NCBI GenBank assembly: GCA_913776045.1 | Contig: CAJYOI010000014.1 | Span: forward strand, 1 to 46,127 | Length of the DNA stretch: 46,127 nucleotides | Source of the DNA: an uncultured Sphingomonas sp. | Lineage (GTDB): Bacteria > Pseudomonadota > Alphaproteobacteria > Sphingomonadales > Sphingomonadaceae | Direction: 5' to 3' | Shown here: positions 24,171 to 35,387 of the stretch, piece by piece | How positions within the stretch are numbered: position 1 is the stretch's first letter | How the letters are laid out: every line of letters begins with the position of its first letter | Notes under the pieces: model-generated | What the model was told of the DNA's origin: nothing | Database searches by the model: none | The model's input: only the letters and a program-made list of their open reading frames with translations | Made by a program: the position numbers and the translations under genes

Positions 24171-25571
24171 ATGCGCTACCAGAGCACCCGCGGCACCGCC
24201 CCGACCCTCGACTTTCGCGACGCGACGCTGGCTGGCCTCGCCAGCGATGGCGGTCTGTATGTGCCCGAGGCGTGGCCGACGCTTGGCGCGCAAGAGATCG
24301 CCGGCCTCGCCGGCCTGTCGTACGCCCAGACCGCGGCGCGGATCATGGCGCCGTTCGTCGGCGATGCCCTCAGCCCGGACGAGCTCAGCGCGATGTGCGA
24401 GGCGGCGTATGGCCGTTTCAGTCACGCTGCGGTGACGCCGCTCGCCCAGCTCGACCAGCGCCATTTCCTGCTCGAACTGTTCCACGGGCCGACGCTCGCG
24501 TTCAAGGACGTCGCGCTCCAGTTCCTGGGGCTGCTGTTCGAACGTTTCCTGACCGGCAGCGACACGCATCTGACCGTCGTCGGCGCGACCAGCGGCGATA
24601 CCGGCTCCGCTGCGATCGACGCGCTGGCGGGGCGCGAGCATGTCGACATCTTCATGCTTCACCCCGAGGGCCGGGTCAGCGACGTCCAGCGCCGGCAGAT
24701 GACCACGGTGCTCAGCCCCAACGTCCACAACATCGCGATCCGCGGCGATTTCGACACGGCGCAGGCGCTGGTGAAGGCGATGTTCAACGACCCCGACTTC
24801 TCCGGGCGGTTTGCCTTGAGCGCGGTAAATTCGATCAACTGGGCGCGGCTGATGGCCCAGGTCGTCTATTATTTCTACGCAGCAGTGCGGCTCGGCGCGC
24901 CGGACAAGAGCGTCGCCTTCTCGGTCCCGACCGGTAATTTCGGCGACGTGTTCGCAGGGTATGTCGCGGCGAAGATGGGCCTGCCGATCGCGAGGCTGAT
25001 CGTCGCGACGAACGTCAACGATATCCTCCACCGCGCGCTGTCGGCGGGCGACTATTCCGCCGGCACGGTGACGCCGACAGCGGCGCCCAGCATGGACATC
25101 CAGGTCAGCTCGAACTTCGAACGCCTGCTGTTCGACCTCGCCAATCGCGACGGCGCAGCGCTGACCGACCAGATGCGCGGTTTTGAAGCGACCCGGGCGA
25201 TGCGCCTGACCAACGCCCAGGCCGAAGGCGCATCGGCGCTGTTCGCCAGCGCCCGCGTCGAGCCGGGCGAAATGTCGGAAACGATGCGCTGGGCGTGCGC
25301 CGAGGCCGGCCAGATCATCGACCCGCACACCGCGATCGGCCTGGCCGCCGCCCGCAGCGCCGATCTGCCTGTCGACGTCCCCGTCGTGACGCTGGCGACC
25401 GCGCATCCGGCCAAGTTCGGTGATGCGGTCGAACGCGCGACCGGCGTCCGCCCGACGCTGCCCGGCCGCGTCGGCGACCTGTTCGAGCGCGAGGAACGCT
25501 ACGACACGCTCGATGCGACGTTCGAGGCGGTGACCGCCTATATCGCCGAACGCGCGGTGGCGAAGCGCTGA
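24171..25571 (+). CDS. thrC: Threonine synthase
   Basis: The 466-residue protein is the long, type 2 threonine synthase, which turns O-phosphohomoserine into threonine with pyridoxal phosphate in the cytoplasm. The N-terminus MRYQSTRG and DGGLYVPE near residue 24 are typical. The PLP lysine is in FHGPTLAFKDVALQF near residue 112, and VVGATSGDTGSAAIDA near 140 holds phosphate-binding residues. FSVPTGNFGDVFAGY near 252 is the glycine-rich PLP loop. ATG 24171 is chosen by family length; there is no strong Shine-Dalgarno sequence. A methyltransferase gene follows by 22 bp. Confidence 0.96.
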   Translation: MRYQSTRGTAPTLDFRDATLAGLASDGGLYVPEAWPTLGAQEIAGLAGLSYAQTAARIMAPFVGDALSPDELSAMCEAAYGRFSHAAVTPLAQLDQRHFLLELFHGPTLAFKDVALQFLGLLFERFLTGSDTHLTVVGATSGDTGSAAIDALAGREHVDIFMLHPEGRVSDVQRRQMTTVLSPNVHNIAIRGDFDTAQALVKAMFNDPDFSGRFALSAVNSINWARLMAQVVYYFYAAVRLGAPDKSVAFSVPTGNFGDVFAGYVAAKMGLPIARLIVATNVNDILHRALSAGDYSAGTVTPTAAPSMDIQVSSNFERLLFDLANRDGAALTDQMRGFEATRAMRLTNAQAEGASALFASARVEPGEMSETMRWACAEAGQIIDPHTAIGLAAARSADLPVDVPVVTLATAHPAKFGDAVERATGVRPTLPGRVGDLFEREERYDTLDATFEAVTAYIAERAVAKR

Positions 25572-25593
25572 TCGCGAGGCGAACGAATTGAGC

Positions 25594-26469
25594 ATGCAGG
25601 ACCTGGTCTCCCTCATCGGCGAACCCTGGCCGGATTATGGCCTGGTCGATTCGGGCCACGGCCGGAAGCTCGAACGCTACGGCCGCTTCCGCTTCATCCG
25701 CCCCGAACCACAGGCGATGTGGGCACCTGGGTCCCCCGACTGGCAGGCCGATGGCGAATTCATTCCCGGCGCGGACGAAGATGGTGGGGGGCGTTGGGAG
25801 CTGTCGCGCGACGTGCCCCGCGATGGCTGGCCGCTGACGTGGCGCGAGGTCAAGTTCACCGCGCAGAACACGCCGTTCCGCCACCTCGGCTTCTTCCCCG
25901 ACATGGCGCCGGTCTGGGACTGGATGCGCGGGCGGATCGCCGGTGCGAGCGATCCCGAATGCCTCAACCTGTTCGGCTACACCGGCGTCGGCACGCTGGC
26001 GTTGGCGGCGGCGGGCGCGCGGATGGTGCATGTCGATGCCTCGAAGAAATCGGTCGACGCCGCCCGCGCCAACGCCGCGCTGTCGGGGATGGCGGACAAG
26101 CCGGTGCGCTGGCTGGTCGAGGACGCCGGCAAGTTCGTCGCGCGCGAAGTGCGGCGGGGGCGCCGCTATGACGGCATCATCCTTGATCCCCCGAAATGGG
26201 GCCGTGGGCCGAATGGCGAGGTGTGGAAGCTCGAGGAGCATCTGCCGAGCCTCATTGCCGATTGCCGCCGCCTGATCGACGCCGAGTCGCGATTCCTGTT
26301 CCTGACGGTCTACGCCGTGCGCCTGTCGGCGCTCGCAATCGGCGAGCTGGTCCATCAGCAGTTCGCGGACCTGCCGGGGCGGGTGGAGTGTGGGGAATTG
26401 GGCGTGCGCGAGGAAGCACGCGGACTGACGCTGCCGACCGCGATCTTCGCACGCTGGTCGCGGGACTAA
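25594..26469 (+). CDS. Class I SAM-dependent methyltransferase, RlmI/RlmK-like
   Basis: The protein has 291 residues from ATG 25594; TTG 25588 is an equal alternative. The central part has motif I in NLFGYTGVGTLALAAAGA (about 125-142), followed by HVDASKKSVDAARANA with the SAM-ribose acidic residue, and motif IV DPPKWGRG near residue 195. This is the S-adenosylmethionine-dependent Methyltrans_SAM layout of 23S rRNA cytosine- and guanine-methyltransferases, but it lacks an N-terminal PUA domain as far as I can see. The target RNA is inferred by family only. It lies 22 bp after thrC. Confidence 0.85.
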   Translation: MQDLVSLIGEPWPDYGLVDSGHGRKLERYGRFRFIRPEPQAMWAPGSPDWQADGEFIPGADEDGGGRWELSRDVPRDGWPLTWREVKFTAQNTPFRHLGFFPDMAPVWDWMRGRIAGASDPECLNLFGYTGVGTLALAAAGARMVHVDASKKSVDAARANAALSGMADKPVRWLVEDAGKFVAREVRRGRRYDGIILDPPKWGRGPNGEVWKLEEHLPSLIADCRRLIDAESRFLFLTVYAVRLSALAIGELVHQQFADLPGRVECGELGVREEARGLTLPTAIFARWSRD

Positions 26470-26490
26470 GCGATCCTGCCCCTCTCGACC

Positions 26491-26583
26491 GTCATCCCCG
26501 CGGAGGCGGAGATCAATTGATGAAGAGCGGTGTCGGTCTCATGGCATGCAGTCAGACGTGATCCCCGCCTTCGCGGGGATGAC
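26491..26583. repeat. Pair of REP-like palindromes
   Basis: GTCATCCCCGCGGAGGCGGAGATCA (from 26491) and TGATCCCCGCCTTCGCGGGGATGAC (26559-26583) are inverted partners with a 43-nt spacer, of the same family and spacing as 23978-24070. They lie between convergent genes. Confidence 0.8.
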
Positions 26584-26592
26584 GATCGCGAC

Positions 26593-26622
26593 AAAAAAAA
26601 GGGGCGGACCGAAGCCCGCCCC
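26593..26622 (-). terminator. Rho-independent terminator of ftsH
   Basis: On the minus strand GGGGCGG (26616-26622) pairs with CCGCCCC (26601-26607) around a small loop and is followed by eight T residues (26593-26600). It lies right after the ftsH stop codon and is the clearest intrinsic terminator in the window. Confidence 0.9.
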
Positions 26623-26628
26623 CGTGTC

Positions 26629-28596
<1,968 letters not shown>

Positions 28597-28667
28597 TGCG
28601 CTGTGGGCACCTTTCTACGCACGATAAGATAGGCGAGCGCAGGTTAATGGCAATGGAACAGCGTCGA

Positions 28668-29612
28668 TCAGTATGATCGACGCGGCGGGGCGGGGGCGAA
28701 GCGCCAGATTTTGCCGCGGGCAGAAGCGAGAACGCCGGCCAGCGTCGCCTTTTGCCCTGCTTCGAGAGCGTTAAGGATGCCCTCGACGCTGGTTGCCGAG
28801 CCGAACTGGCCTTCGCAAGGAGCCGAAGCGCGGACATCGCGGATCACCCGGCGGACGAGCCGCCGCCGGATCTCGCGGGGCAGGCCGGTCATGTCCCATC
28901 CATCCTTGCGGCGTCGCTCGACGAAAAGCAGGTTCGCCACGGTATCGAGCGCCTCTGCCGCCTCCGCGCAGGCGACGGCGGATTGCGCGATGGCGGCGGC
29001 GTCGATCGGGGCGTCTTTGAGCCACGCGCGCATTCGGACGCGGTCGAAGCGTGGGTCGGCGTTGCTCGGATCATCGACGAATGGAACGCCCACCGCCGCG
29101 ATCACCGCGCGCAACTCTGCGCGTCGCCAGCCGAGCAGGGGGCGGGCCAGCCGAACGTCGCCCTCCATCCGCACCGCCCGCACGCCGCCGAGGCCCGTCA
29201 CACCCGACCCGCGCCCGGCGCGCATCAGGAAGGTTTCGGCCTGGTCATCGGCGTGGTGCGCGGTCAGCAGCGCGGCGGCACCGTTCGCCTTGGCCCATCC
29301 GGTGAGCAGGACGTAGCGCATCGCCCGGGCATCGGCCTGGATCGATTGCGGCGCCCAATCCGCTGGCGGGGTCAGCGTGACGTGCGCAATGCCCAGTCGC
29401 GCGCACCAGTCGGCGACCATCCGCGCCTCCGCGGCGGAATCGGGGCGCAGGCGATGATCGACGGTGGCGGCGATCGTCGGGGCGACGGCGTGGGCAAGCG
29501 CGAGCAACGCCATCGAGTCCGGCCCGCCGGATACGGCAACCGCGATCTGGCCGGTCGGCGTACCGATCAGCGCGGTCAGGTCGGCGCGGAAGCGGTCGGT
29601 CGCGTCGCTCAC
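28668..29612 (-). CDS. tilS: tRNA(Ile)-lysidine synthase
   Basis: From GTG 29612 (strong GGAGG 5 nt upstream) the protein has 314 residues. The PP-loop motif SGGPDSMALL near residue 28 and the TAHHADDQAETFLMR segment near 110 are diagnostic of TilS. It modifies cytidine 34 of tRNA-Ile(CAU) to lysidine using ATP and lysine, so the tRNA reads AUA. Reading frame continues upstream to give 333 residues, but the GTG has the better ribosome site. A REP-like palindrome lies between it and cpoB. The ATP-binding domain is complete; the C-terminal domain is short. Confidence 0.93.
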   Translation of the reverse strand: MSDATDRFRADLTALIGTPTGQIAVAVSGGPDSMALLALAHAVAPTIAATVDHRLRPDSAAEARMVADWCARLGIAHVTLTPPADWAPQSIQADARAMRYVLLTGWAKANGAAALLTAHHADDQAETFLMRAGRGSGVTGLGGVRAVRMEGDVRLARPLLGWRRAELRAVIAAVGVPFVDDPSNADPRFDRVRMRAWLKDAPIDAAAIAQSAVACAEAAEALDTVANLLFVERRRKDGWDMTGLPREIRRRLVRRVIRDVRASAPCEGQFGSATSVEGILNALEAGQKATLAGVLASARGKIWRFAPAPPRRSY

Positions 29613-29674
29613 CCACTCCTCCACGTCATTCCTGAGAAGGGCGATCGAGGGCCGACGCCCCATCCACATCCACT

Positions 29675-29701
29675 GTCATCCCGGACGTGATCCGGGATGA
29701 C
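29675..29701. repeat. Single REP-like palindrome
   Basis: GTCATCCCGGA (29675-29685) pairs perfectly with TCCGGGATGAC (29691-29701) around CGTGA. It lies between cpoB and tilS in the leftward gene run and is related to the GTCATCCCCGC family. Confidence 0.75.
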
Positions 29702-29757
29702 GACAGCGTGTTGGCATGTGCTGCCCCAGTATCAGAAGACAGACGCGGAGCGCCCCC

Positions 29758-30732
29758 TCACGAACATTTCTGCGCTGCCCGCCCTTTGGCGATGTCTGCC
29801 TTCATCCCCGACGTCAGCTTGTCGCCATACACCTCGGTCAGCTCGGTATATACCTTGCACACGTCGGCGGCGGGCTTCTTCAGCTTCACCAGCGACTGCG
29901 CCAGATAATAGAGGCTGTCGGGCGCGCGTTCGCCGTCGGGGAATTTCTTGTAACTGTCGTAGAAGGCCAGGCTCGCCAGGCTCGGCTTGCCCTCGTCAAG
30001 GTACGACCGGCCGAGCAGGTTTTGGGCAAAGCTCGCGCGGCGGTGCTTTGGATATTTGTCGGCGACCGCCTTCAGCTCCTTCTCCGCCGCGGCATATTGC
30101 TTGGCCTGCCACAGGCGATAGCCATAGGTATAGCCGTCCTCGGCCGGGTCGCCGGTATTCGGTCGCGCGATCGTCGCGGCGGTCTCGTCCGCCGCCGGTT
30201 CGGTCGCGGCCGGGGTCGGCGTCGTCGCGGCCGGGCGGGTGGGGCGCACCGCGGGCCGGGTCGGCGCGGTCGTGGGCGCGGTGTCGCCGGTCGCATCGAC
30301 CACCGCCGGTTCGGCGGGACTCGTCACCAGCGCCGCGGTCGCGCGGTCCTCCAGCAGCTTGATCCGCGCGTCGGTGGCCTTCTTGTAGGCGGCAAAGCCT
30401 TCCTCGAGCTGGCGCAGGCGATAGCCGTCCTGCTCGACCTGGCCGGTCATCGACCGCACGCTGCTCTCCAGCGCGCTGACGCGGGCGGTCAGGTCGGTGA
30501 TCGGGGAGGACGCGGGCACGCCCAGTGGATCGACGTTGGTCTGGGGCGCCGTGATCTGCGGTTCGACGGTCATGCCGGCGCCGCCGGGGAAGACCTTGCG
30601 TTGCACCGCGCGCATTTCGCGTTCCAGCCGGTCGACGCGGCCCTCGACCGCGGTCTGGGCGCTGGCCACGCCGCCCGTCGTCCCGCTTGCCAGCATCAGC
30701 GCGGTCACGCCCGCCATCATCCAAATACGCAT
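29758..30732 (-). CDS. cpoB: Tol-Pal system protein CpoB (YbgF) with TPR domain
   Basis: The 324-residue protein has a signal peptide (about 1-26), a heptad-rich coiled coil (about 30-130, e.g. EGRVDRLEREMRAVQRK) and an Ala/Pro/Thr-rich linker (about 135-195). A C-terminal TPR domain (about 200-320) begins with DGYTYGYRLWQAKQYAAAE. This is the layout of YbgF/CpoB, which works in the periplasm to link peptidoglycan synthesis with the Tol-Pal system during division. GGGGGGTG lies just before the ATG. It is upstream of tilS and ftsH, as in other alphaproteobacteria. Confidence 0.9.
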   Translation of the reverse strand: MRIWMMAGVTALMLASGTTGGVASAQTAVEGRVDRLEREMRAVQRKVFPGGAGMTVEPQITAPQTNVDPLGVPASSPITDLTARVSALESSVRSMTGQVEQDGYRLRQLEEGFAAYKKATDARIKLLEDRATAALVTSPAEPAVVDATGDTAPTTAPTRPAVRPTRPAATTPTPAATEPAADETAATIARPNTGDPAEDGYTYGYRLWQAKQYAAAEKELKAVADKYPKHRRASFAQNLLGRSYLDEGKPSLASLAFYDSYKKFPDGERAPDSLYYLAQSLVKLKKPAADVCKVYTELTEVYGDKLTSGMKADIAKGRAAQKCS

Positions 30733-30818
30733 GTCACACCCCCCGGTGTCGGGTTACCGAAAGCGTTGATATCGCAGAAGTCTCCCACCTTCGCCAGTCA
30801 CACGGCGCGCGGTCGGCC

Positions 30819-31784
30819 TCACTCCTCGTTCGTATTGCCCGGCGCAGCCGGCGCCGGCGCCTGGATCGGTTCGGGCGCCAGCGCGGGTGCCGATGCGGTC
30901 GGGCGTGCGGCCGGTGTCACGCGGGCAGGAGCGGTCGCACGCGGCGTCGACGTCGTTCGCGGCGTGGCGCTGGGCGTCGCCGCGGGCGTGGTGCTTTCGC
31001 CGCGCGCCAGCAGGTCGGCTGGTGCCAGCGACACGTCCTTGATCGCGACGCGGCCGGTGCCGAGCGGCTCGACAGGCTTTCCGCCGACGGTGATCGCCAG
31101 CTTGTCCGGGCGCCCGACATTGATCTGCGCGCCCTGCGTCCCCGCCGGAATGTCGTAGCGCTCGCCCGGCGCCATGGTCTTCATCAGCAGCGTCTTGTCG
31201 GCGCCGTCATAGATACGGACCCATACTTCGTCGGTCGCGGTCACGGTGACCTGGTCGTTCGCCGTCGGAGCGGGTGCGGGGGCGACGGTCGTCGGTACCG
31301 GCACGGCGACTTCGGCACTGGGCGCGGCGGCGGTCGTCGAGAAGCTCGGGAAACCGCCGCGGAACAGGTCGGTGCCGTACCACAGCCCGACGCCCGCGAT
31401 CAGCAGGATTGCGACGATAAGGCCGCCCCACACCAGCCCCTTGGGCGGTGTACGCGACGGTTCCTCGACCTGATAGGCAGGGACGGCGTGTGAGGGGCGA
31501 TCCCAGCTGCGGTTCAATTCCTCGCGTACGTCGGCCGCCAGTGCGACTTCATCGACGCCGACCGCCCGGGCATAGGCGCGGGCAAAGCCCATCGCGTACG
31601 TCTGCGACGGCAGGTTTTCGTAGGTGCCCGCCTCGATCGATTCGAGATGACGCTGGGGAATCCGGGTGCGGGCGGCGACGTCGGCCAGCGACAAGCCCTG
31701 CGCCTCACGCGCGGCGCGCAGGCGATCGCCCGGGCGCTTGGGTGTCTCGATCGGTTCGGGCGAACCGGGCTCGGCGTCGGTCAT
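30819..31784 (-). CDS. RodZ-like helix-turn-helix membrane protein (DUF4115)
   Basis: The 321-residue protein has a cytoplasmic HTH domain (about residues 20-85; LRAAREAQGLSLADVAARTR and IPQRHLESIEAG), a transmembrane helix (about 120-140) and a periplasmic part. The latter has a DUF4115 domain (about 180-260; DEVWVRIYDGADKTLL and GTQGAQINVGRPDKLAI) and a Pro/Ala-rich tail. This is the RodZ architecture, a cell-shape protein that connects MreB to the wall machinery. GGGAG 7 nt before ATG 31784 supports the start. It stands upstream of cpoB and downstream of ptsP. Confidence 0.9.
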   Translation of the reverse strand: MTDAEPGSPEPIETPKRPGDRLRAAREAQGLSLADVAARTRIPQRHLESIEAGTYENLPSQTYAMGFARAYARAVGVDEVALAADVREELNRSWDRPSHAVPAYQVEEPSRTPPKGLVWGGLIVAILLIAGVGLWYGTDLFRGGFPSFSTTAAAPSAEVAVPVPTTVAPAPAPTANDQVTVTATDEVWVRIYDGADKTLLMKTMAPGERYDIPAGTQGAQINVGRPDKLAITVGGKPVEPLGTGRVAIKDVSLAPADLLARGESTTPAATPSATPRTTSTPRATAPARVTPAARPTASAPALAPEPIQAPAPAAPGNTNEE

Positions 31785-31867
31785 GGTTACTCCCACGTGT
31801 CGACAGGCGATGTTCACTGTCTATTGCGAACTGTCAACGATTGCCGCGCAAAACGGCTGTCCGAGCG

Positions 31868-34144
31868 TCAGTCCAGCTCGACGCCGCGTTCGGTCGCCCA
31901 GTCGGTCAGCGTCGCGCGCATGTCGGCCGGCGGCTGTGCCAGCCACGCGTCCATCTGTTCGACGATGGCGCCGCGGTCCAGGCTGCGGACCATCGCCTTG
32001 ATCGGCCCGACCGCGGCCGGAGTGATCGACAGGCGATCGATGCCCAGCCCCAGCAGCGCCAGCGCTTCCAGCGGGCGCCCGCCCATCTCGCCGCACACCG
32101 CGACCGGCACGTTCGCGGCCCTCGCTTCACGCGACACCCGCGCCAGGAAGCGCAGGATCGCCGGGCTCAGCCAGTCGTAGCGGACCGCGAGCTTGGGGTG
32201 GGCGCGGTCGGCGGCGAACAGGAACTGGGTCAGGTCGTTGGTGCCGATCGACAGGAAGTCGAGTTTGGGCAGCAGCAGGTCGAGCACTTCGGCCAGAGCG
32301 GGCACCTCGAGCATCGCGCCGTAGCGGATCTGTGTCGGCAGCTTCTTGCCCCGGTCCGCCAGCCAACTCCTCTGCGCCTCGAAGATCGCGCGCGCCTGAT
32401 CGAACTCCCACGGTTCGCTGACCATCGGGAACATCACGTTCAGTGTCCGGCCTGCGCCCGCCTCGATCAGCGCGCGGGCCTGCGCCTTCATCAGCCCTTC
32501 GCGCTCTAGCGCGAGCCTGAGCGCGCGCCAGCCCATCGCCGGATTCTCTTCCTCGCCCTCCTCGTCATGGTCGAGGTAGGGGAGCGCCTTGTCGCCGCCG
32601 ATGTCGACCGTGCGGAACACGACCGGCCGGTCGCCCGCGGCATCCAGCACGTCGCGGTACAGCCGCTGCTGCCGCTCGCGCGCGGGCATGGTGGCGCTGA
32701 CCAGGAACTGGAATTCGGTGCGGAACAGCCCGATGCCATCGGCGCCGGTCAGCTCCAGCGCGGCGACGTCGTCGCGCAGCCCGGCGTTCACCATCACCGT
32801 CACGCGGTGGCCGTCCTTCGTTTCCGGCGCGACGTTCTTCAGTGCGGCGAAGGCGGCGCGGCGCTTCTGGCTGAGCGTCAGCTTGGCTTCGAACGCTTCC
32901 TCCATCGCCTGGGTCGGCCGCACGAAAACCGTCTCGCTGCTAACGTCGAGCAGCAATTTGTCGCCCTCGGCCACCAGCCGCTTGATGTCCTTGGCGCGCC
33001 CCAGCACTGGCACGCCCATCGCGCGCGCGACGATGATGACATGCGCGGTCAGCGACCCTTCCTCCAGCACCACGCCCTTCAGCCGCCGCCGGTCGTATTC
33101 CAGCAGTTCGGCTGGCCCCAGATTCTTGGCGATCAGGATCGTGTCCTCGCGCAAGCCCATCTGCGCCGCGGTGCCGAGGCGGCCGGACACGATGCGGATA
33201 AGGCGATTGGAGAGGTCCTCCAGATCGTGCATCCGGTCGCGCAGCAACGGATCGTCGATCTGGCGCATGCGCATGCGGGTGCGCTGCTGCACGCGCTCGA
33301 TCGCGGCCTCCGCGGTCAGCCCGCTGTCGATCGCTTCGTTGATCCGCCGCGACCAGCCCTCGTCGTAGGCGAACATCTTGTACATCTCGAGCACGTCGTC
33401 ATGCTCGCCGCCGACGCCGAATTCGGCCTGCTGCTGCATGCGCTCGATCTGATCGCGCATCTTGTCGAACGCGGTGTACACGCGGCGCCGCTCGGCCTCG
33501 GTATCCTCGGCGACGGTGTGTTCGATCACGATGCGCGGCTGGTGGTAGACCGCGACGCCCGCACCCATCCCGTCGACCAGCTTGAAGCCCTGGATGCGCG
33601 CAGTGGCGGTCGACTGGATGCGCGTGGTGGCGGCGGACGATTCGTCGATCAGGTCGGCATTGGCGATCAGCTCGCTCAACACCATCGCGACGGTCTGCAA
33701 CGCCTCGATCTCGACATCGGCATAGCGGCGCGGCTCGACATGCTGGACCGCGAGCACCCCGACCGATCGCTCGCGCCGGATGATCGGCACGCCGGCAAAG
33801 CTGTGAAACCGGTCCTCGCCCGTTTCCGGGCGGTAGGCGAAGTCGGGGTGCGACGCCGCTTCGTCCAGGTTCAGCGTCTCGACATTCTGCGCGATCGTGC
33901 CGACCAGCCCCTCGCCCAGCGCGAGCGTGGTGACGTGGACCGCGCTTTCCTCCAGCCCGTGCGTCGCGAACAGTTCCAGCACGCCTTCGCGCAGCAGGTA
34001 GATCGAGCAGACCTCGCTATCGAGCGATTCCGCGATGATGTCGGCGACCTGGTTCAGCTTGGCCTGCGCGCTGGTCCGCGCCGCCATCACGTCATGCAGG
34101 CGGACCAGGATTTCGCGGGCGGAGGCGGCAGCGGATAGAGGCAT
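31868..34144 (-). CDS. ptsP: Phosphoenolpyruvate-protein phosphotransferase of the nitrogen PTS (EI-Ntr)
   Basis: The 758-residue protein has an N-terminal GAF domain (about 15-160), then the enzyme I N-terminal and PEP-binding barrel domains. The phosphorylated histidine is in SLTAHVIIVARAMG near residue 368. The barrel includes GIGLFRTEFQFL near 475, FRTVDIGGDKALPYL near 520 and VAVCGEMGGRPL near 700, which contains the catalytic Cys. EI-Ntr phosphorylates NPr in the regulatory PTS linked to nitrogen and stress signalling. The GAF domain may bind glutamine or other ligands. It is separated from the rodZ-like gene by 83 bp. Confidence 0.95.
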   Translation of the reverse strand: MPLSAAASAREILVRLHDVMAARTSAQAKLNQVADIIAESLDSEVCSIYLLREGVLELFATHGLEESAVHVTTLALGEGLVGTIAQNVETLNLDEAASHPDFAYRPETGEDRFHSFAGVPIIRRERSVGVLAVQHVEPRRYADVEIEALQTVAMVLSELIANADLIDESSAATTRIQSTATARIQGFKLVDGMGAGVAVYHQPRIVIEHTVAEDTEAERRRVYTAFDKMRDQIERMQQQAEFGVGGEHDDVLEMYKMFAYDEGWSRRINEAIDSGLTAEAAIERVQQRTRMRMRQIDDPLLRDRMHDLEDLSNRLIRIVSGRLGTAAQMGLREDTILIAKNLGPAELLEYDRRRLKGVVLEEGSLTAHVIIVARAMGVPVLGRAKDIKRLVAEGDKLLLDVSSETVFVRPTQAMEEAFEAKLTLSQKRRAAFAALKNVAPETKDGHRVTVMVNAGLRDDVAALELTGADGIGLFRTEFQFLVSATMPARERQQRLYRDVLDAAGDRPVVFRTVDIGGDKALPYLDHDEEGEEENPAMGWRALRLALEREGLMKAQARALIEAGAGRTLNVMFPMVSEPWEFDQARAIFEAQRSWLADRGKKLPTQIRYGAMLEVPALAEVLDLLLPKLDFLSIGTNDLTQFLFAADRAHPKLAVRYDWLSPAILRFLARVSREARAANVPVAVCGEMGGRPLEALALLGLGIDRLSITPAAVGPIKAMVRSLDRGAIVEQMDAWLAQPPADMRATLTDWATERGVELD

Positions 34145-34192
34145 CGCCGTCTCGCTACCAGATCGGACCGCTCCGTGCGAGGGTGGTTGGAT

Positions 34193-34888
34193 TCACCGTG
34201 ACGCTACGGCAATTCCGGCACGCCGCGCGACCGGATCGGCGCTCATCACGCTCATGTCATAGGCCAGCCGGGGTGCCGTCTGCCCCGCCTGCCACGCGGC
34301 GAGATCGGCACGGTAGGCGGCGTAGCGCGTGAAGAAATTGATGAACGGCGCATCGAGCGCCGCCAGCCCCAACGTCGCAAGGCGCTGCACCTCGCTCGCT
34401 GGCGTCGTCGCCGCCTCGGTCGCAATGGTCGTCGCGGCGGCGCAGAAGGCATCCTGCACCGGCGGCAGCGCGAAATAATTGTAGAGCTTCGTCATGCGCC
34501 CATCGAACGCGGCCTGTCCCCCGGCGTCGCGCATTGCCCCGTCATGCGCCTTGGCGAGCACTTTGGCGTTGGCACGCACGAAGCCGTTGTACGCATCGAC
34601 CAGCGCCTGGTCGTTGCAGCGAAGCGCCGCGACGTTCAGCGCCGCGCGCAAGTGCCAGACGGTTGTCGCCTCGCCGAGCGCGCGGTTGGGTGTGTCGAAC
34701 GTGCCGTCGGCGAGTTGGGCGGGCAAAGCGATGTTGGCAGCCGCGCCGGCCGGCGGCACGGGCTTCGGCACTGGCACGGTCGCCACGACCGGCGGCGGAG
34801 GCGCCGCGACCACGGCCACCGGAGCCTCCTTGCGGGCACATCCACTCGAGACGACGGCGACAGCCGCCACGCAAACCCTGATACGCAT
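34193..34888 (-). CDS. Hypothetical lipoprotein
   Basis: The 231-residue protein begins with a signal sequence and a lipobox (VVSSGC at about residue 13-18), then a Pro/Val-rich linker (about 24-50). A helical domain with three Cys follows (about 55-231). No family is recognised. The helical part could be an all-alpha bundle anchored to the inner or outer membrane. A GTG lies immediately before the ATG in the same frame. GAAGGG is 8 nt upstream. It lies 48 bp upstream of ptsP and may share its transcript. Confidence 0.72.
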   Translation of the reverse strand: MRIRVCVAAVAVVSSGCARKEAPVAVVAAPPPPVVATVPVPKPVPPAGAAANIALPAQLADGTFDTPNRALGEATTVWHLRAALNVAALRCNDQALVDAYNGFVRANAKVLAKAHDGAMRDAGGQAAFDGRMTKLYNYFALPPVQDAFCAAATTIATEAATTPASEVQRLATLGLAALDAPFINFFTRYAAYRADLAAWQAGQTAPRLAYDMSVMSADPVARRAGIAVASR

Positions 34889-35004
34889 CACCGACGCCCT
34901 TCTCGCGCCCCCTTGCGGACCAAGATGTGCACGGGATGGTAAAGATCAGGTTATCGGGCGGCTGCAGACTTCACTTGTCACTGGCGACACTGGCCAATCG
35001 CATC

Positions 35005-35364
35005 ATGCCCAATCCCCGGCTCTCGGCGGACCGGCTCGCAATCGCGAATGCCCTCCTCGATGATATTCGCCACCGCCTGCGCGATCTGACCGCACGCGAT
35101 GAAGGCTGTCATTGGGCGTTACGCCGCAAGGTGGCGAAGGAATCGATGCATGACCAGCACGGGAAGCCGATGCATCGCAGACGCCCGAAGGCACAAAAGC
35201 GCGGTGAGCAAGGGGGCCTGTGCCCCGTATGCAAAATGCCTTTGCCGGCGACTTAATGCGTGCTCGACAGATATCACGCGATCGGTGGCTACACGGCTGA
35301 GAACGCCCGACTGCTCTGCCGAGACTGCGATTCCGATATCCAGCGGCAACGTGGCTACACCTGA
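35005..35364 (+). pseudogene. HNH-like zinc protein interrupted by an in-frame TAA
   Basis: From ATG 35005 the frame runs to GLCPVCKMPLPAT, stops at TAA 35254-35256, then continues in the same frame as CVLDRYHAIGGYTAENAR and LLCRDCDSDIQRQRGYT to TGA 35364. The two CxxC knuckles (CPVC before and CRDC after the stop) and the GYTAEN segment belong together as an HNH/treble-clef-like domain, so the TAA is probably a nonsense change of an original Tyr, Glu or similar codon. The N-terminal 80 residues are helical and basic. The truncated product would lack the second knuckle. There is no clear Shine-Dalgarno sequence. Confidence 0.78.
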
Positions 35365-35387
35365 TCCGCGCAACGTGATGTCTACGA

